Shown here in pieces: positions 17,429-27,068 of a stretch of 64,000 bases of DNA; the stretch's first letter is position 1; each line of letters opens with the position of its first letter. Below the pieces are notes generated by a model that saw nothing but the letters and a program-made list of their open reading frames with translations, was not told the origin of the DNA and did no database searches. The position numbers and the translations under genes are program-made. Origin of the DNA: Sulfopaludibacter sp035606355 (GTDB lineage: Bacteria > Acidobacteriota > Terriglobia > Bryobacterales > Bryobacteraceae); the NCBI GenBank assembly GCA_035606355.1, contig DATNFO010000007.1:74852-138851 (forward strand), read 5' to 3'.

Positions 17429-17674
17429 CGTCGTCTCCTTTATCTTCGGCCGGGAAAGTTGCCGGAACCCGACCTTCAATTGCTGAGACCGCCGTTCAGA
17501 CGGGCTGGAACAGAAACGATGTGCGCAGGCTGTGAAAGGATTGTAAACGGCTGGAAAAAACCGGGCGGCAGTGAACTGTGTTGCATCTGCTATACTTAAA
17601 CCTGAAGTAAATCCGCCATCCCACCTTCCTTACCGGTTGCCGGTTGTCCGATTCCTTCTCTAGTACAAACTTGA

Positions 17675-18886
17675 ATGAACACTTTTTCTGAATTTCCCCT
17701 TACAACACAACTACACAACAACCTTTCCAAACACGGCTTCCAGATTCCGACTCCGATTCAAAGCATGACGATTGAACCGGCCATTGCCGGGCGCGACCTG
17801 GTCGCCACAGCGCAAACGGGAACGGGCAAAACGCTCGCCTTTGTGCTGCCGATTTTGCAACTGTTGTCCACGGGCGAGCGGCGCCGCGGTATTCGCGCGC
17901 TGATTCTCAGCCCCACGCGCGAACTCGCGCTACAGATCAATGAAACTCTCGTAAAGATGTCCAAGGGCACCGGCCAAAGCGCCGCGGTGGCTGTCGGCGG
18001 GCTGAGTGAACGCTCGCAGTTGAACGCCATCCGCAACGGCGCCACGATTCTGGTGGCGACGCCGGGCCGCTTGTACGATTATCTCAGCCGCAATCTGGTG
18101 GATCTGAGTCACGTACAGATGTTCGTGCTCGACGAAGCCGACCGCATGCTCGACATGGGATTCCTGCCGACGATCAAACGGATCACAGCGGCGCTTCCCG
18201 CGGAACGGCAGACCCTGTTCTTTTCGGCAACCATCGAGGCCAGCGTAAAGCAGCTTGTGGATTCGCAAGTTCGCAACGCGGTCCGTGTGGAACTCGGTTC
18301 CATCTCCAAACCCAGCGAACAGGTGGATCTGCGCTACGTGGAAGTGGAGCAGGACGGCAAGCTCGCCGTGCTCAAGGGTCTTCTCAATGACCATGAAGGC
18401 AGCACGCTGGTGTTCGCGCGGACGAAGCGCGGCGCTGACCGGCTTGCGAAGCGTCTCTCCGAAGAGGGCGTGAAAACCGCCGCGATTCACGGCGACCGTA
18501 GCCAGAATCAACGGATTCAGGCGCTGCAGGGTTTCCAGCGCGGCTACTATCGTGTGCTGGTGGCGACGGACGTCGCGGCCCGCGGCATCCACGTGGACAA
18601 TGTAGCGCACGTGGTGAATTACGATCTTCCGGGTGCTCCGGAGGACTTCATTCATCGGGTGGGCCGCACCGGGCGAGCAGGCGCTCGCGGAATGGCGACT
18701 ACGCTCGGCACGCGCTCGGAGCGCAGCGACGTCGCCAATATCGAGCGCAAGCTCTCCATTCAGTTGCTCGAGCCGGGGCAGCGCCCCGCGGCGGTGCTGC
18801 GCATGCCGTCATCGAACGGCGGTGGGTCTTCGCGCCGGCTGGTGTTCAGTTCACGCCGTATGCGGCCCGCACGCCGCGCGATTTAG
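17675..18886 (+). CDS. DEAD-box RNA helicase, RhlE-like
   Basis: The 403-residue protein carries all core DEAD-box motifs in order: Q motif (GFQIPTPIQ), I (AQTGTGKT), Ia (PTRELALQ), Ib (TPGR), II (DEAD), III (SAT), IV (LVFARTKRGAD), V (ATDVAARGIHV) and VI (HRVGRTGRAG). Such helicases remodel RNA in ribosome assembly or cold adaptation. A possible -10 box (TATACT, 17591-17596) lies about 80 bp upstream, leaving a moderately long leader. The basic, Ser/Arg-rich tail is short. Confidence 0.93.
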   Translation: MNTFSEFPLTTQLHNNLSKHGFQIPTPIQSMTIEPAIAGRDLVATAQTGTGKTLAFVLPILQLLSTGERRRGIRALILSPTRELALQINETLVKMSKGTGQSAAVAVGGLSERSQLNAIRNGATILVATPGRLYDYLSRNLVDLSHVQMFVLDEADRMLDMGFLPTIKRITAALPAERQTLFFSATIEASVKQLVDSQVRNAVRVELGSISKPSEQVDLRYVEVEQDGKLAVLKGLLNDHEGSTLVFARTKRGADRLAKRLSEEGVKTAAIHGDRSQNQRIQALQGFQRGYYRVLVATDVAARGIHVDNVAHVVNYDLPGAPEDFIHRVGRTGRAGARGMATTLGTRSERSDVANIERKLSIQLLEPGQRPAAVLRMPSSNGGGSSRRLVFSSRRMRPARRAI

Positions 18887-18952
18887 TCCCCGAGGTTTCT
18901 TAGCGGGTCCAGAACGAGCTCTGCTCGCCTCTACAGCGATACAATCTCAGGC

Positions 18953-21619
18953 ATGGTTCTGAGACGGTTCTTGACCCTGATTTTGTGCGCCGGTGCGCTC
19001 GCCGGCGCCGCGGTCCCCACTCCCCAAGAGTTTTTCGGCTTCCGGATGGGGACCGATAAGAAACTCGCGCGCTACGACAAAATCGCCGAGTACTTTCAAA
19101 AGCTCGCGTCCGGCACCGACCGCGTACGATACCGCAACCTCGGCCCGACCACGAACGGCAATCCGTTCGTCATGCTGGAAATCAGCTCGCCCGAGAACCT
19201 CAAGAACCGTGACCGGCTGATGGGGCTGGAGCGCAAGCTCTACTTCCAGGGCGGCGCGCCCACGGATGCCGAGCGTGACGAGATCTTTCGTAACGGCAAA
19301 GCCGTCGTCATCATCACCAACAATATACACTCCACCGAGATCGGCGCTTCGCAGATGGCGGTCGAATGCGCGTATCGCATGGCCACCGAAAATTCTCCCG
19401 AGGTGCGCAAGATCCTCGACAATGTGATCTTTCTGCTGATCCCGTCACTCAATCCGGACGGCCAGATTATGGTCACGGACTGGTACAACAAGGTGGTCGA
19501 CACGCCGTACGAGGCGTCGCCGCTGCCGTATCTGTATCATCCTTACACCGGGCACGACGACAATCGCGACATGTATCTGTTCTCTCAGAAGGAGAGCCAG
19601 ATGACGGCGCGCGTGTTGTGGCACGAGTGGTTCCCCTCCATCTGGTTGGATGAGCATCAGCAGGGCACCAGCGGGCCGCGTATTTTCACGATGCCTGCCA
19701 CGGACCCGATCAATCCGAACGTGGATCCGCTGATCTACCGGCTGAACACGATTTACGGACAATCGCAGGCGGCGGCGCTGGAAGCCGAGGGCAAGACCGG
19801 CATCATTTTCAACGCGACGTATACGAATTTCTGGGAAGGCGCGATGGCGTGGGCCGGTTGGTGGCACAACCAGGTGGGGCTGCTGACGGAGGTGGCGAGC
19901 GCGCGGATCGCAACCCCGACCACGCAGTTGATGGCGCAACCGGGCCGCGGCGGCGAGCCTGCGCCGGCGGCTCGCAGTGCGGCGACCGGTGCGGCGAATG
20001 CCACGACGGACTTCCAGGCCGAACGGCGGCGCGAATTCGATCAGCCGAACGCGCCTCTGCCCGCGCCGCGCGACGTGAATCCCAGGACTGAATATCCGCG
20101 GCCGTGGTTGGGCGGGAAGTGGAGCCTTCGCGACATCGTCGACTACGAAATGACGGCAACGTTCGCGCTGCTGGATGCGGCGGCGGATAATCGCGAGACA
20201 CTGCTGCGCGAGATTTATCAGGTCAACAAGAACACTCTGGAGGCAGGGAAGAAGGGCGAACTGGCGTCCGGGCCGAAGGCGTTCGCGGTAATCATTCCGG
20301 TGGAGGGGCAGCACGATCCGAATGAGGCGGCTGACCTCATCGATAAGCTGATGCTCGGGGGCGTGGAGGCGTACCGGGCGAGCGCCGCGTTCGAACAGGA
20401 TGGAAAGAAGTATGCCGCCGGCACGTACGTGATTCCATTCACTCAGGTGTTCGCACGGTATGCGAAAGACATGCTGGAGAAGCAGACGTATCCGGAAGTG
20501 CGGCGCGCTCCGGGTGCTCCCGCCGAAGCTCCGTACGATGTCTCGGCGTGGAGTCTCGGCATGCAGTTCGGCGTGGAAACGGACTTTGCCAAGACCGCCC
20601 TTCCGGCGGGCTTGCGCACGGAGAAGCTGAATGCGCCGCCGAAACGCAGCATCGCCGTAAGTACCGAGGGCGGCACGAAGCGCTTCGCATATGACGGCGC
20701 AGTGAGCGCGATGATCGTGAACAGGCTGTTAAAGGGCGGCGCGAAAGTCAGCCTGACGCGACCCGATTCGCACGGCGTTTCGACCGCCATCGCCACGGCG
20801 CAGCCGAACGTGTGGAGCAAGGCGGTGGAAGGCATCGAAGTGCGCGATGCCGGGCCGTCGAAGGCGGCCGCGGGCGAGATTGCTACCGCTCTGTCGCAGC
20901 CGCGAGTGGGTCTGTATCAATCGTTCGACCCGAGCATGGATGAGGGCTGGACGCGCTTCATCCTGGATCAGTACGAGTTTCCATACAGCAAGGTGCACAA
21001 CGCCGACATTCAGGCCGGGAAACTTCGCGAGAAGTACGACGCGATCGTGCTGCCGGATCAGCGCGCGAATTCCATCATGCAGGGGCTGGACTTCAAGGGC
21101 GTGATCCCGGAGTACCGCGGCGGCATCGGCGAAAAAGGCTGGGAAGCGCTGCGCGACTTCGTGAGCGATGGTGGCACGCTGGTGGCTATGGGCGAAGCGA
21201 CAAGCCTGCTACTCGACAAGATGCCGCTCGGCGTGAAGGACCTCAAGAAGACGTATACGCGCGACCAGCACTTCGCGCCGGGAGCGATCGTCAACCTGCA
21301 AGTAGATACCGCTCATCCCATGGGCTACGGTGTGGCGCCGGACACATACGGCTATTACATCAACTCGCCGTTCTATCAGTTGACGGAGAGCTTTTCTTCG
21401 CAGAAGGTGAGCGTGGTGGCACGGTATCCGAATACTAATGTGAATGCGTCGGGATGGCTGCGCGGCGAAGACCTGATGGTTGGCCGCGCCGCCGTGGTAG
21501 CAATTGAGATGAATCCGGGAAAGGTAGTGCTGTTCGGGATTCGTCCGCAGCATCGCGCGCAAACGCACGCCACCTTGCCGCTGCTGTTCAACGCGCTGTA
21601 CTGGTCGGCAGAGAAATAA
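18953..21619 (+). CDS. secreted M14-family zinc carboxypeptidase
   Basis: The 888-residue protein has a signal peptide (about 1-20, ending GAAV). The M14 metal site is visible as NNIHSTEIGASQMA (His-x-x-Glu) with a later histidine in LWHEWFPSIWLDEHQQG; SLNPDGQ is also typical. The C-terminal ~450 residues include a possible glutamine-amidotransferase-like part (GLYQSFDPSMDEGWTRFIL). It resembles the large two-domain M14 peptidases common in Bacteroidetes and Acidobacteria. Peptide or peptidoglycan fragment scavenging is plausible but unproven. Confidence 0.85.
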   Translation: MVLRRFLTLILCAGALAGAAVPTPQEFFGFRMGTDKKLARYDKIAEYFQKLASGTDRVRYRNLGPTTNGNPFVMLEISSPENLKNRDRLMGLERKLYFQGGAPTDAERDEIFRNGKAVVIITNNIHSTEIGASQMAVECAYRMATENSPEVRKILDNVIFLLIPSLNPDGQIMVTDWYNKVVDTPYEASPLPYLYHPYTGHDDNRDMYLFSQKESQMTARVLWHEWFPSIWLDEHQQGTSGPRIFTMPATDPINPNVDPLIYRLNTIYGQSQAAALEAEGKTGIIFNATYTNFWEGAMAWAGWWHNQVGLLTEVASARIATPTTQLMAQPGRGGEPAPAARSAATGAANATTDFQAERRREFDQPNAPLPAPRDVNPRTEYPRPWLGGKWSLRDIVDYEMTATFALLDAAADNRETLLREIYQVNKNTLEAGKKGELASGPKAFAVIIPVEGQHDPNEAADLIDKLMLGGVEAYRASAAFEQDGKKYAAGTYVIPFTQVFARYAKDMLEKQTYPEVRRAPGAPAEAPYDVSAWSLGMQFGVETDFAKTALPAGLRTEKLNAPPKRSIAVSTEGGTKRFAYDGAVSAMIVNRLLKGGAKVSLTRPDSHGVSTAIATAQPNVWSKAVEGIEVRDAGPSKAAAGEIATALSQPRVGLYQSFDPSMDEGWTRFILDQYEFPYSKVHNADIQAGKLREKYDAIVLPDQRANSIMQGLDFKGVIPEYRGGIGEKGWEALRDFVSDGGTLVAMGEATSLLLDKMPLGVKDLKKTYTRDQHFAPGAIVNLQVDTAHPMGYGVAPDTYGYYINSPFYQLTESFSSQKVSVVARYPNTNVNASGWLRGEDLMVGRAAVVAIEMNPGKVVLFGIRPQHRAQTHATLPLLFNALYWSAEK

Positions 21620-21623
21620 AGTA

Positions 21624-21753
21624 GCGACGGGACTCCGTCCCGTTGCAGGCGTGCGCAGCACGCCCAGGCGAGCTCTGCTCGCCGCAACAGGAAAGATTCC
21701 TGTTGCCACGTGCCGACAGGAATCCTTCCTGTCGGAGGCGTGCGCAGCACGCC
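21624..21753. repeat. array of six short hairpins
   Basis: Six consecutive perfect or near-perfect hairpins occupy 130 bp: 21624-21646 (GACGGGA/TCCCGT arms), 21648-21664, 21667-21683, 21684-21706, 21713-21735 and 21737-21753. The second and last are identical (GGCGTGCGCAGCACGCC). The fourth and fifth share the AGGA/TCCT core with the hairpin at 137-159. The cluster may act as a terminator for the M14 gene or be dispersed repeat DNA. Confidence 0.75.
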
Positions 21754-21767
21754 CGCAGCCTTTTCGC

Positions 21768-21804
21768 TTGACATACGAAGAGCTTACTAGTAAGCTCTTC
21801 GTAG
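21768..21804 (+). promoter_or_regulatory. blaI promoter with 30-bp palindromic operator
   Basis: TTGACA (21768-21773) is followed directly by a perfect 30-bp palindrome at 21774-21803 with centre CTTACTAGTAAG. A weak -10 (TAAGCT, 21791-21796) at 17-bp spacing lies inside it, so a bound repressor would block the promoter. Transcription would begin about 21803, next to the ATG at 21805, implying a leaderless mRNA. Autoregulation by BlaI is inferred from the family. Confidence 0.7.
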
Positions 21805-22200
21805 ATGCCGCCCAAACCTTCCCATCTTCCCCGGCCGACCGATTCGGAGCTCGAAATTCTCACCGTGCTCTGGAGCCGCGGCCCGAGCACCGTTCGCGAC
21901 GTGCACGAAACTATCGTGCAGTCGCGGCCTGCGCAATACACGACCGTTCTCAAGCTTCTGCAGATCATGGCGGAGAAGGGGCTGGTGCGCCGCGACGAGA
22001 AACAGCGCGCGCATGTTTACGAAGCCAGCCGTCCGCGGGAAGAGACTCAGCGCCAGCTTGCCGGGGACCTGTTGCAGCGCGCTTTCGGCGGGTCGGCCAA
22101 GAGCCTGATGATGGGTGCGCTTTCTGCGCGCAAGGCAAGTAAGAAGGAACTGGCGGAACTCAAGAAGTTTCTCGAAGAGTACGAGGGGGAATCCCGATGA
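21805..22200 (+). CDS. BlaI/MecI/CopY-family repressor
   Basis: The 131-residue protein has the penicillinase-repressor winged helix: LPRPTDSELEILTVLWSR, STVRDVHETI, QYTTVLKLLQIMAEKGLV, then a helical dimerisation tail. In the family, cleavage triggered by the BlaR1 membrane protease releases repression. It is translationally coupled (ATGA, 22197-22200) to a BlaR1-like gene. There is no beta-lactamase nearby, so the regulated target may be something else. Confidence 0.92.
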   Translation: MPPKPSHLPRPTDSELEILTVLWSRGPSTVRDVHETIVQSRPAQYTTVLKLLQIMAEKGLVRRDEKQRAHVYEASRPREETQRQLAGDLLQRAFGGSAKSLMMGALSARKASKKELAELKKFLEEYEGESR

Positions 22201-24032
22201 ACGCGATTCAACTGTGGATGCATACGCCCGCCGCTGCCGTTGTGGGCTGGACCTTGATTCACTTTCTCTGGCAGGGGGCGGCGATCGCTCTGCTGCTCGC
22301 CGCGGCCATGGCGGTTTTGCGCGATTCTCGAGCGCGCTATGGCGCCGCGTGCGCTGCGCTGGCCGCCATGATTGCGGCGCCGGCCATCACGCTCGCGCTG
22401 TTATGGCCATCGGCGGCCGCGGTCGCCGTTCCGCTTACCCGGCGATTCGCCATCAACTGGTTTGCGGTCGCCGCCGACGATGCACCCCTCCGCCTCAGCG
22501 CGCCCTGGTATGCCTGGATCGCGCCGTGCTGGTTCGTGGGCGCACTGGCCGTCTGCGCCTGGCGTGCGGCGGGCTGGTACGCAGCACACGGTCTGCGAAC
22601 GCGTGGCGTTTGTGCGATTTCGCCTCAGTGGCAGTCGCGCGTTGCGGTGCTCGCCGGAGAACTGCGCGTGACGCGGCCGGTGAGGCTGCTCGAATCCTGC
22701 CTGGCGGAAGTGCCGGTAGCGATCGGTTGGCTGCGGCCGGTGATTCTGCTGCCGGTCGGCCTCGCCGCGGGATTGCGCGCGGAGCAGGTCGAAGCCTTGC
22801 TCCTCCACGAGCTGGCGCACATACGCCGCTGCGACTATCTGGTGAACCTGCTACAGACGGCCATCGAGAGCGTTCTGTTTTATCACCCTGCCGTGTGGTG
22901 GGTTTCGAACGCGATCCGCGCGGAGCGAGAGAATTGCTGCGACGATCTGGTGGTGCGCGTTCACGGCGATGCCCGTGCATATGCCGCGACTCTCGCGACC
23001 CTGGAGACGGCACGGTGCCGGGCGCCTCTGCCGGCTGTCTCAGCTAACGGCGGCCGTCTTATCGACCGCGTTCGCCGTTTGACGAATCCCGCGCAGAGCG
23101 GTGTCTCGGCCGCGCCGGTGGTCACCGGCCTTGTTGCCCTGGCGACCATTGTAGCCGCGTTGGTGGTTTGGCCCTCGCATCGTGCCACCGCGGCCACGCC
23201 TCAGGATCCTGCGGCGCCTCAACGTGCGGCTGCCGCTCAGCCACAGCCGCGCGCAGGCAAGGTCCGGCGACCCGAGGCCGTGCCGGTTTTGGCGCAAGTG
23301 GGGGAGTCCACCCTTACTATTCCGGAGCGCTACCGCAAGTGGCTGACGCAGGACGTAGCGTACATCATCTCCGATGTCGAACGCAGCACCTTCGAAACGC
23401 TGCGCAGCGACTCGGAGCGCGAGCACTTCATCGAGCAGTTTTGGGAGCGCCGTGACCCCACGCCGGGTACGCCCGAGAACGAATACAAAGAGGAGCACTA
23501 CCGCCGCATCGCGTACACAAATCAACATTTCGGCGCGCCCTCGGGCTTGGCGGGTTGGAAGACGGATCGCGGCCGGATCTATATCACCTACGGTCCACCG
23601 GATCAGATCGAAGCGCACCCCAACAACGTTCCGCCGTCGCAGCAATGGCTCTACAAATTCATCGAGGGTATAGGTCAGAACGTCATCATTGAGTTCACGG
23701 GTGACGACTATCGAATGACGATGGATCCGTCGGTTGCTCATAACGTGTTCTTCTCCACCGGGAACGGTCCGCGCGTGATCGTGGAGGTGCAGCCGGATCG
23801 CAGCGTAGTGATCTCGGTGCCGCTCGCCCAGGAGAGTTCGCCGTACGTTCTGCGCGGCGATGTCACCACGGCACGCGGCCCAATCGTCAGCACGTTTGAG
23901 GATGTCGCGGTCGGGTCGGGCTTCAAGAAGACGTTGGGCCCGCTTCAACCCGGCGATTACGACATGCAGTTTGCAACGAAAAATACGCGCGGAGAGCGCA
24001 CCTCCTCGCACGTAACGTTTACGGTCCGGTAG
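22197..24032 (+). CDS. M56 (BlaR1-like) membrane metalloprotease with GWxTD domain
   Basis: The 611-residue protein starts with several membrane segments (about 15-120) and the M56 zinc protease core, LLLHELAHIRRCDYLVNLLQ, then FYHPAVWWVSNAIRAERE and NCCDDLVV. Another membrane segment follows at about 305-325. Instead of a penicillin-binding sensor domain, residues about 375-480 form a GWxTD domain (YRKWLTQDVAYIISD, FIEQFWERRDPTPGTPENE, GRIYITYGPPDQIEAHP). The signal it senses is therefore probably not a beta-lactam. It pairs with the BlaI gene upstream. Confidence 0.88.
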   Translation: MNAIQLWMHTPAAAVVGWTLIHFLWQGAAIALLLAAAMAVLRDSRARYGAACAALAAMIAAPAITLALLWPSAAAVAVPLTRRFAINWFAVAADDAPLRLSAPWYAWIAPCWFVGALAVCAWRAAGWYAAHGLRTRGVCAISPQWQSRVAVLAGELRVTRPVRLLESCLAEVPVAIGWLRPVILLPVGLAAGLRAEQVEALLLHELAHIRRCDYLVNLLQTAIESVLFYHPAVWWVSNAIRAERENCCDDLVVRVHGDARAYAATLATLETARCRAPLPAVSANGGRLIDRVRRLTNPAQSGVSAAPVVTGLVALATIVAALVVWPSHRATAATPQDPAAPQRAAAAQPQPRAGKVRRPEAVPVLAQVGESTLTIPERYRKWLTQDVAYIISDVERSTFETLRSDSEREHFIEQFWERRDPTPGTPENEYKEEHYRRIAYTNQHFGAPSGLAGWKTDRGRIYITYGPPDQIEAHPNNVPPSQQWLYKFIEGIGQNVIIEFTGDDYRMTMDPSVAHNVFFSTGNGPRVIVEVQPDRSVVISVPLAQESSPYVLRGDVTTARGPIVSTFEDVAVGSGFKKTLGPLQPGDYDMQFATKNTRGERTSSHVTFTVR

Positions 24033-24069
24033 TCCGCGCGAGCCGGCGAAACGTTGTAGCGTAGTAGTA

Positions 24070-27057
24070 ATGCGCCGCCGGCTCCTTCCCCTGGTTTTCG
24101 TGTGTCTAGCGCCCGCGGCTGCGCAGCAGTTGGCAACGCTATACGGGCGTGTGCTGGACCCCTCGGACGCCGGAATTCAGAACGCGTCGGTAGCCATCGT
24201 CAACGAAGACACCGGCTTCCGCCGCATGCTGGAATCGGACAGCGAGGGCAGCTATTCGGCCGGTTCCCTGCAACCGGGCTCGTATAAAGTCACGGTCACG
24301 AAAGAGGGCTTCCGAAGAGTCATCCGCTTCGGCGTGGCGCTCTCCGCCGGCTTTGCGACGCGCGCCGATTTCAGCCTTCCCGTGGGCAGCATGATGGAGA
24401 GCATCACCGTGCACGGCACCGCGCCCCTCCTGGATAGCGAGGACGCCACGCTTGCTGTAGACTTCGACCGCGAACAGATGCAGCGCATCCCGATCAACGG
24501 TGGAGGTCTGCTGGGCCTTCTCGACATTGTGCCGGGAACGGTGGTGACGCCCGCGACGCGCGGCGAAGCGGGCCAGTTTTCGACGAACGGGCAGCGCGCC
24601 AACACGAATTACTTCACCGTGGATGGCGTCAGCGCGAATAACGGCGTGACCGCGGGAGGCCTGCCGGCGCAATCGACGGGCGGCACATTGCCGGCCGTGA
24701 GCGCCTTCGGCAGCCTGGATTCCCTCATCTCCACCAGCGCCGTGCAGGACATGCGCGTCCAGACATCCAGCAGCATTGCCGAATTCGGGAGGCTGCCCGG
24801 CGCCAGCGTCGAACTGGTGAGCCAGTCCGGCAGCAACGAATTCCGCGGCGCGACGTCGTATCGCTTCCGCAACGAACTGGGCAGCGCCAATAACTGGTTC
24901 GGCAACGAAGCCAGGTTCGGGCGGCTTCCGCTGCGGTTGAACGATCTCACTCAGACATTCGGCGGTCCCGTGCGGCGGAATCGCGCGTTCTTCTTTCTCA
25001 GCTACGAATTCATCGACTTGGTGCAGCCGTTCGTCTGGACGCAGTCTGTGCCAGGCGTTGCGATACGGCAAGTGGCTGCGGATTGGGCTCAGCCGGTACT
25101 CGCGCTGTTTCCGCTGTCGGACCGCACTCCCACCTCGGGCGGATACGGATTGTGGACCGGCGGCACGTCGCGTCCGGCGGGTCTCAACGCCGGAAGCGTA
25201 CGTTTCGATCGCGCCCTCACAAACCGCCTGACGCTCTTCGGACGGTACAACGACGCGCCTTCCGCTAACCAGTTCGGCTCCATCGACGTGGATCATATCG
25301 AGTTGGGGGCGCGCAGCCTGACGCTAGGAGCGGATGCGCGTCCGGCTGCGGATCTGGTGTTCGATACGCGCGTGAATGAATCCGAATCCACCGCGCATTC
25401 CGTGTGGACAGCGCCCGGCGCGGGCGCCGCGAACTGCGATCTGCTTCCGCTCGCCATCGTCTTTGTCGGCGGCAGCGCCAAGTGCGATACGCTGGTGCGA
25501 TTTACCATCGCCGGGTCAGGACAACTGATTTCAGGACGCGAGGGCGATCGCTGGCAGCGGCAGTTTCAAGCTGTGCAGACCGCGAACTGGCGGCATCGCG
25601 GACACTCGTTTGGGTTTGGCGCGGATTACCGGCTGATTACCGGCGTTCGCCGTGACGTCGCGGGCACCCTCGGGGTCATCGCGGATCAACTTTCGGATCT
25701 CCTCTCGTCCAGTAAGGTCTGGCAGAGCAGCAGCGCGCCGATCAGCCAGACAGCGCGTGTGCAGGAACTTTCGTTGTGGCTGCAGGACACCTGGCAGATC
25801 TCCCACCGGCTCACGCTGGCCATGGGTTTGCGCTGGGAGTATAGCCCGGCGCCGGTGCCGCCGATTGCAGTGAACTTTTTCAACGCGGACGTACTCGGGT
25901 TGGTGCCGGCGCGGCAGCCGTTATGGCCTACGTCCGACACGGATTTGGCGCCAAGGCTTGGGCTGGCATGGCGTCTCGATAAAGCCGGCGGTACGGTTCT
26001 GCGCGCCGGCGGCGGCCTGTACTACGACTCCAGCATGAGCATCGCCTCCGATTTTCTCAATGGCGGGCCGCTCGGTGTCGCTCAGTTCAACAGCGACCGT
26101 AACGGCATATTCCGTAGCGTTCTGGATTTCGCCTTCATGCCGAATCTGCGGCTGCCGCGAGTGACGGAGTGGAATGCATCGTTAGAGCGAGCGGTCACAG
26201 AGCACGATTTGGTGTCGCTGGCTTATGCGGGCGCCGAAGGCCATCTGCTGATCCGCCGCGAGATCGGCGGCAACGGCTATAGCGCCACCTCGTGGCCGGT
26301 GCTCACCACGAACGAAGGATCGTCGAACTATCACTCGCTCCAGGCGCAATACCGGCGGCGGCTGGCGGCAGGACTGGAAGCGCAGTTTTCCTACACTTGG
26401 GCGCACTCGATCGATAACGGGTCCAGCGATGCATATCTCTTCTGGGCGGGCTCGGGAATGAACGCGCGGAGCGACCGCGGAAGCAGCGATTTTGATTTGC
26501 GGCACACCTTCAACGCGTCGGCGAGCTATGAGTTTCACGGACCACTGCACGGATGGACGGTCGCCGGAGTGTTGCGGCAGCGCGCCGGATTTCCGGTGAA
26601 CGTGCAGCAAAGCGAGGAGTACACCGGTATTGCGCTCAGCGATGCGTTCCGCCCGGATCTTGTGTTCACCCAGCCTGTCTGGATCGGCGATCCGAATGTG
26701 CCGGGAGGCCGCCGCATCAATCCAGCGGCGTTTTCCGCGCGTCCCCCGGCGGTGGAGGGCAACCTCGGAAGAAATGCGATCGCCGGATTCGGAATGTGGC
26801 AACTGGATACGGCATTGACGCGGGAATTCCGGTGGAAAGACCGAAAAAGCCTTCAAATCCGGCTGGAGAGCTTCAATCTCTTCAATCATCCGAACTTCGC
26901 CGATCCGGTGAGTTTCATGGATAATCCGCTGTTTGGGCAAGCGCCGTCCATGCTGAATCTCATGCTGGGGACAGGGAGTCCGGGAAGTGGGCTCTCGCCG
27001 GTGCTGCAGTCGGGAGGTCCGAGAGAGTTTCAGGGCGCGGTGCGGTTCCGATTCTGA
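24070..27057 (+). CDS. Oar-like TonB-dependent receptor
   Basis: The 995-residue outer membrane protein has a signal peptide (ending PAAAQ), a carboxypeptidase-regulatory domain (LYGRVLDPSDAGIQNASVAI, GSYKVTVTKEGFRR), a plug-like region (NYFTVDGVSANNG) and a long beta-barrel region (FFFLSYEFIDLVQP, YTWAHSIDNGSSDAY). It ends in FQGAVRFRF, a typical aromatic terminal strand. Such receptors import or bind large substrates in acidobacteria; the substrate is unknown. It converges with the minus-strand gene ending at 27069. Confidence 0.85.
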   Translation: MRRRLLPLVFVCLAPAAAQQLATLYGRVLDPSDAGIQNASVAIVNEDTGFRRMLESDSEGSYSAGSLQPGSYKVTVTKEGFRRVIRFGVALSAGFATRADFSLPVGSMMESITVHGTAPLLDSEDATLAVDFDREQMQRIPINGGGLLGLLDIVPGTVVTPATRGEAGQFSTNGQRANTNYFTVDGVSANNGVTAGGLPAQSTGGTLPAVSAFGSLDSLISTSAVQDMRVQTSSSIAEFGRLPGASVELVSQSGSNEFRGATSYRFRNELGSANNWFGNEARFGRLPLRLNDLTQTFGGPVRRNRAFFFLSYEFIDLVQPFVWTQSVPGVAIRQVAADWAQPVLALFPLSDRTPTSGGYGLWTGGTSRPAGLNAGSVRFDRALTNRLTLFGRYNDAPSANQFGSIDVDHIELGARSLTLGADARPAADLVFDTRVNESESTAHSVWTAPGAGAANCDLLPLAIVFVGGSAKCDTLVRFTIAGSGQLISGREGDRWQRQFQAVQTANWRHRGHSFGFGADYRLITGVRRDVAGTLGVIADQLSDLLSSSKVWQSSSAPISQTARVQELSLWLQDTWQISHRLTLAMGLRWEYSPAPVPPIAVNFFNADVLGLVPARQPLWPTSDTDLAPRLGLAWRLDKAGGTVLRAGGGLYYDSSMSIASDFLNGGPLGVAQFNSDRNGIFRSVLDFAFMPNLRLPRVTEWNASLERAVTEHDLVSLAYAGAEGHLLIRREIGGNGYSATSWPVLTTNEGSSNYHSLQAQYRRRLAAGLEAQFSYTWAHSIDNGSSDAYLFWAGSGMNARSDRGSSDFDLRHTFNASASYEFHGPLHGWTVAGVLRQRAGFPVNVQQSEEYTGIALSDAFRPDLVFTQPVWIGDPNVPGGRRINPAAFSARPPAVEGNLGRNAIAGFGMWQLDTALTREFRWKDRKSLQIRLESFNLFNHPNFADPVSFMDNPLFGQAPSMLNLMLGTGSPGSGLSPVLQSGGPREFQGAVRFRF

Positions 27058-27068
27058 AACTTCGTGGC

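Noticed and set aside
22197..24032. Classical beta-lactam sensor BlaR1
   Set aside because: No penicillin-binding domain (SxxK, SxN, KTG) is present after the protease; the C-terminal domain is GWxTD.
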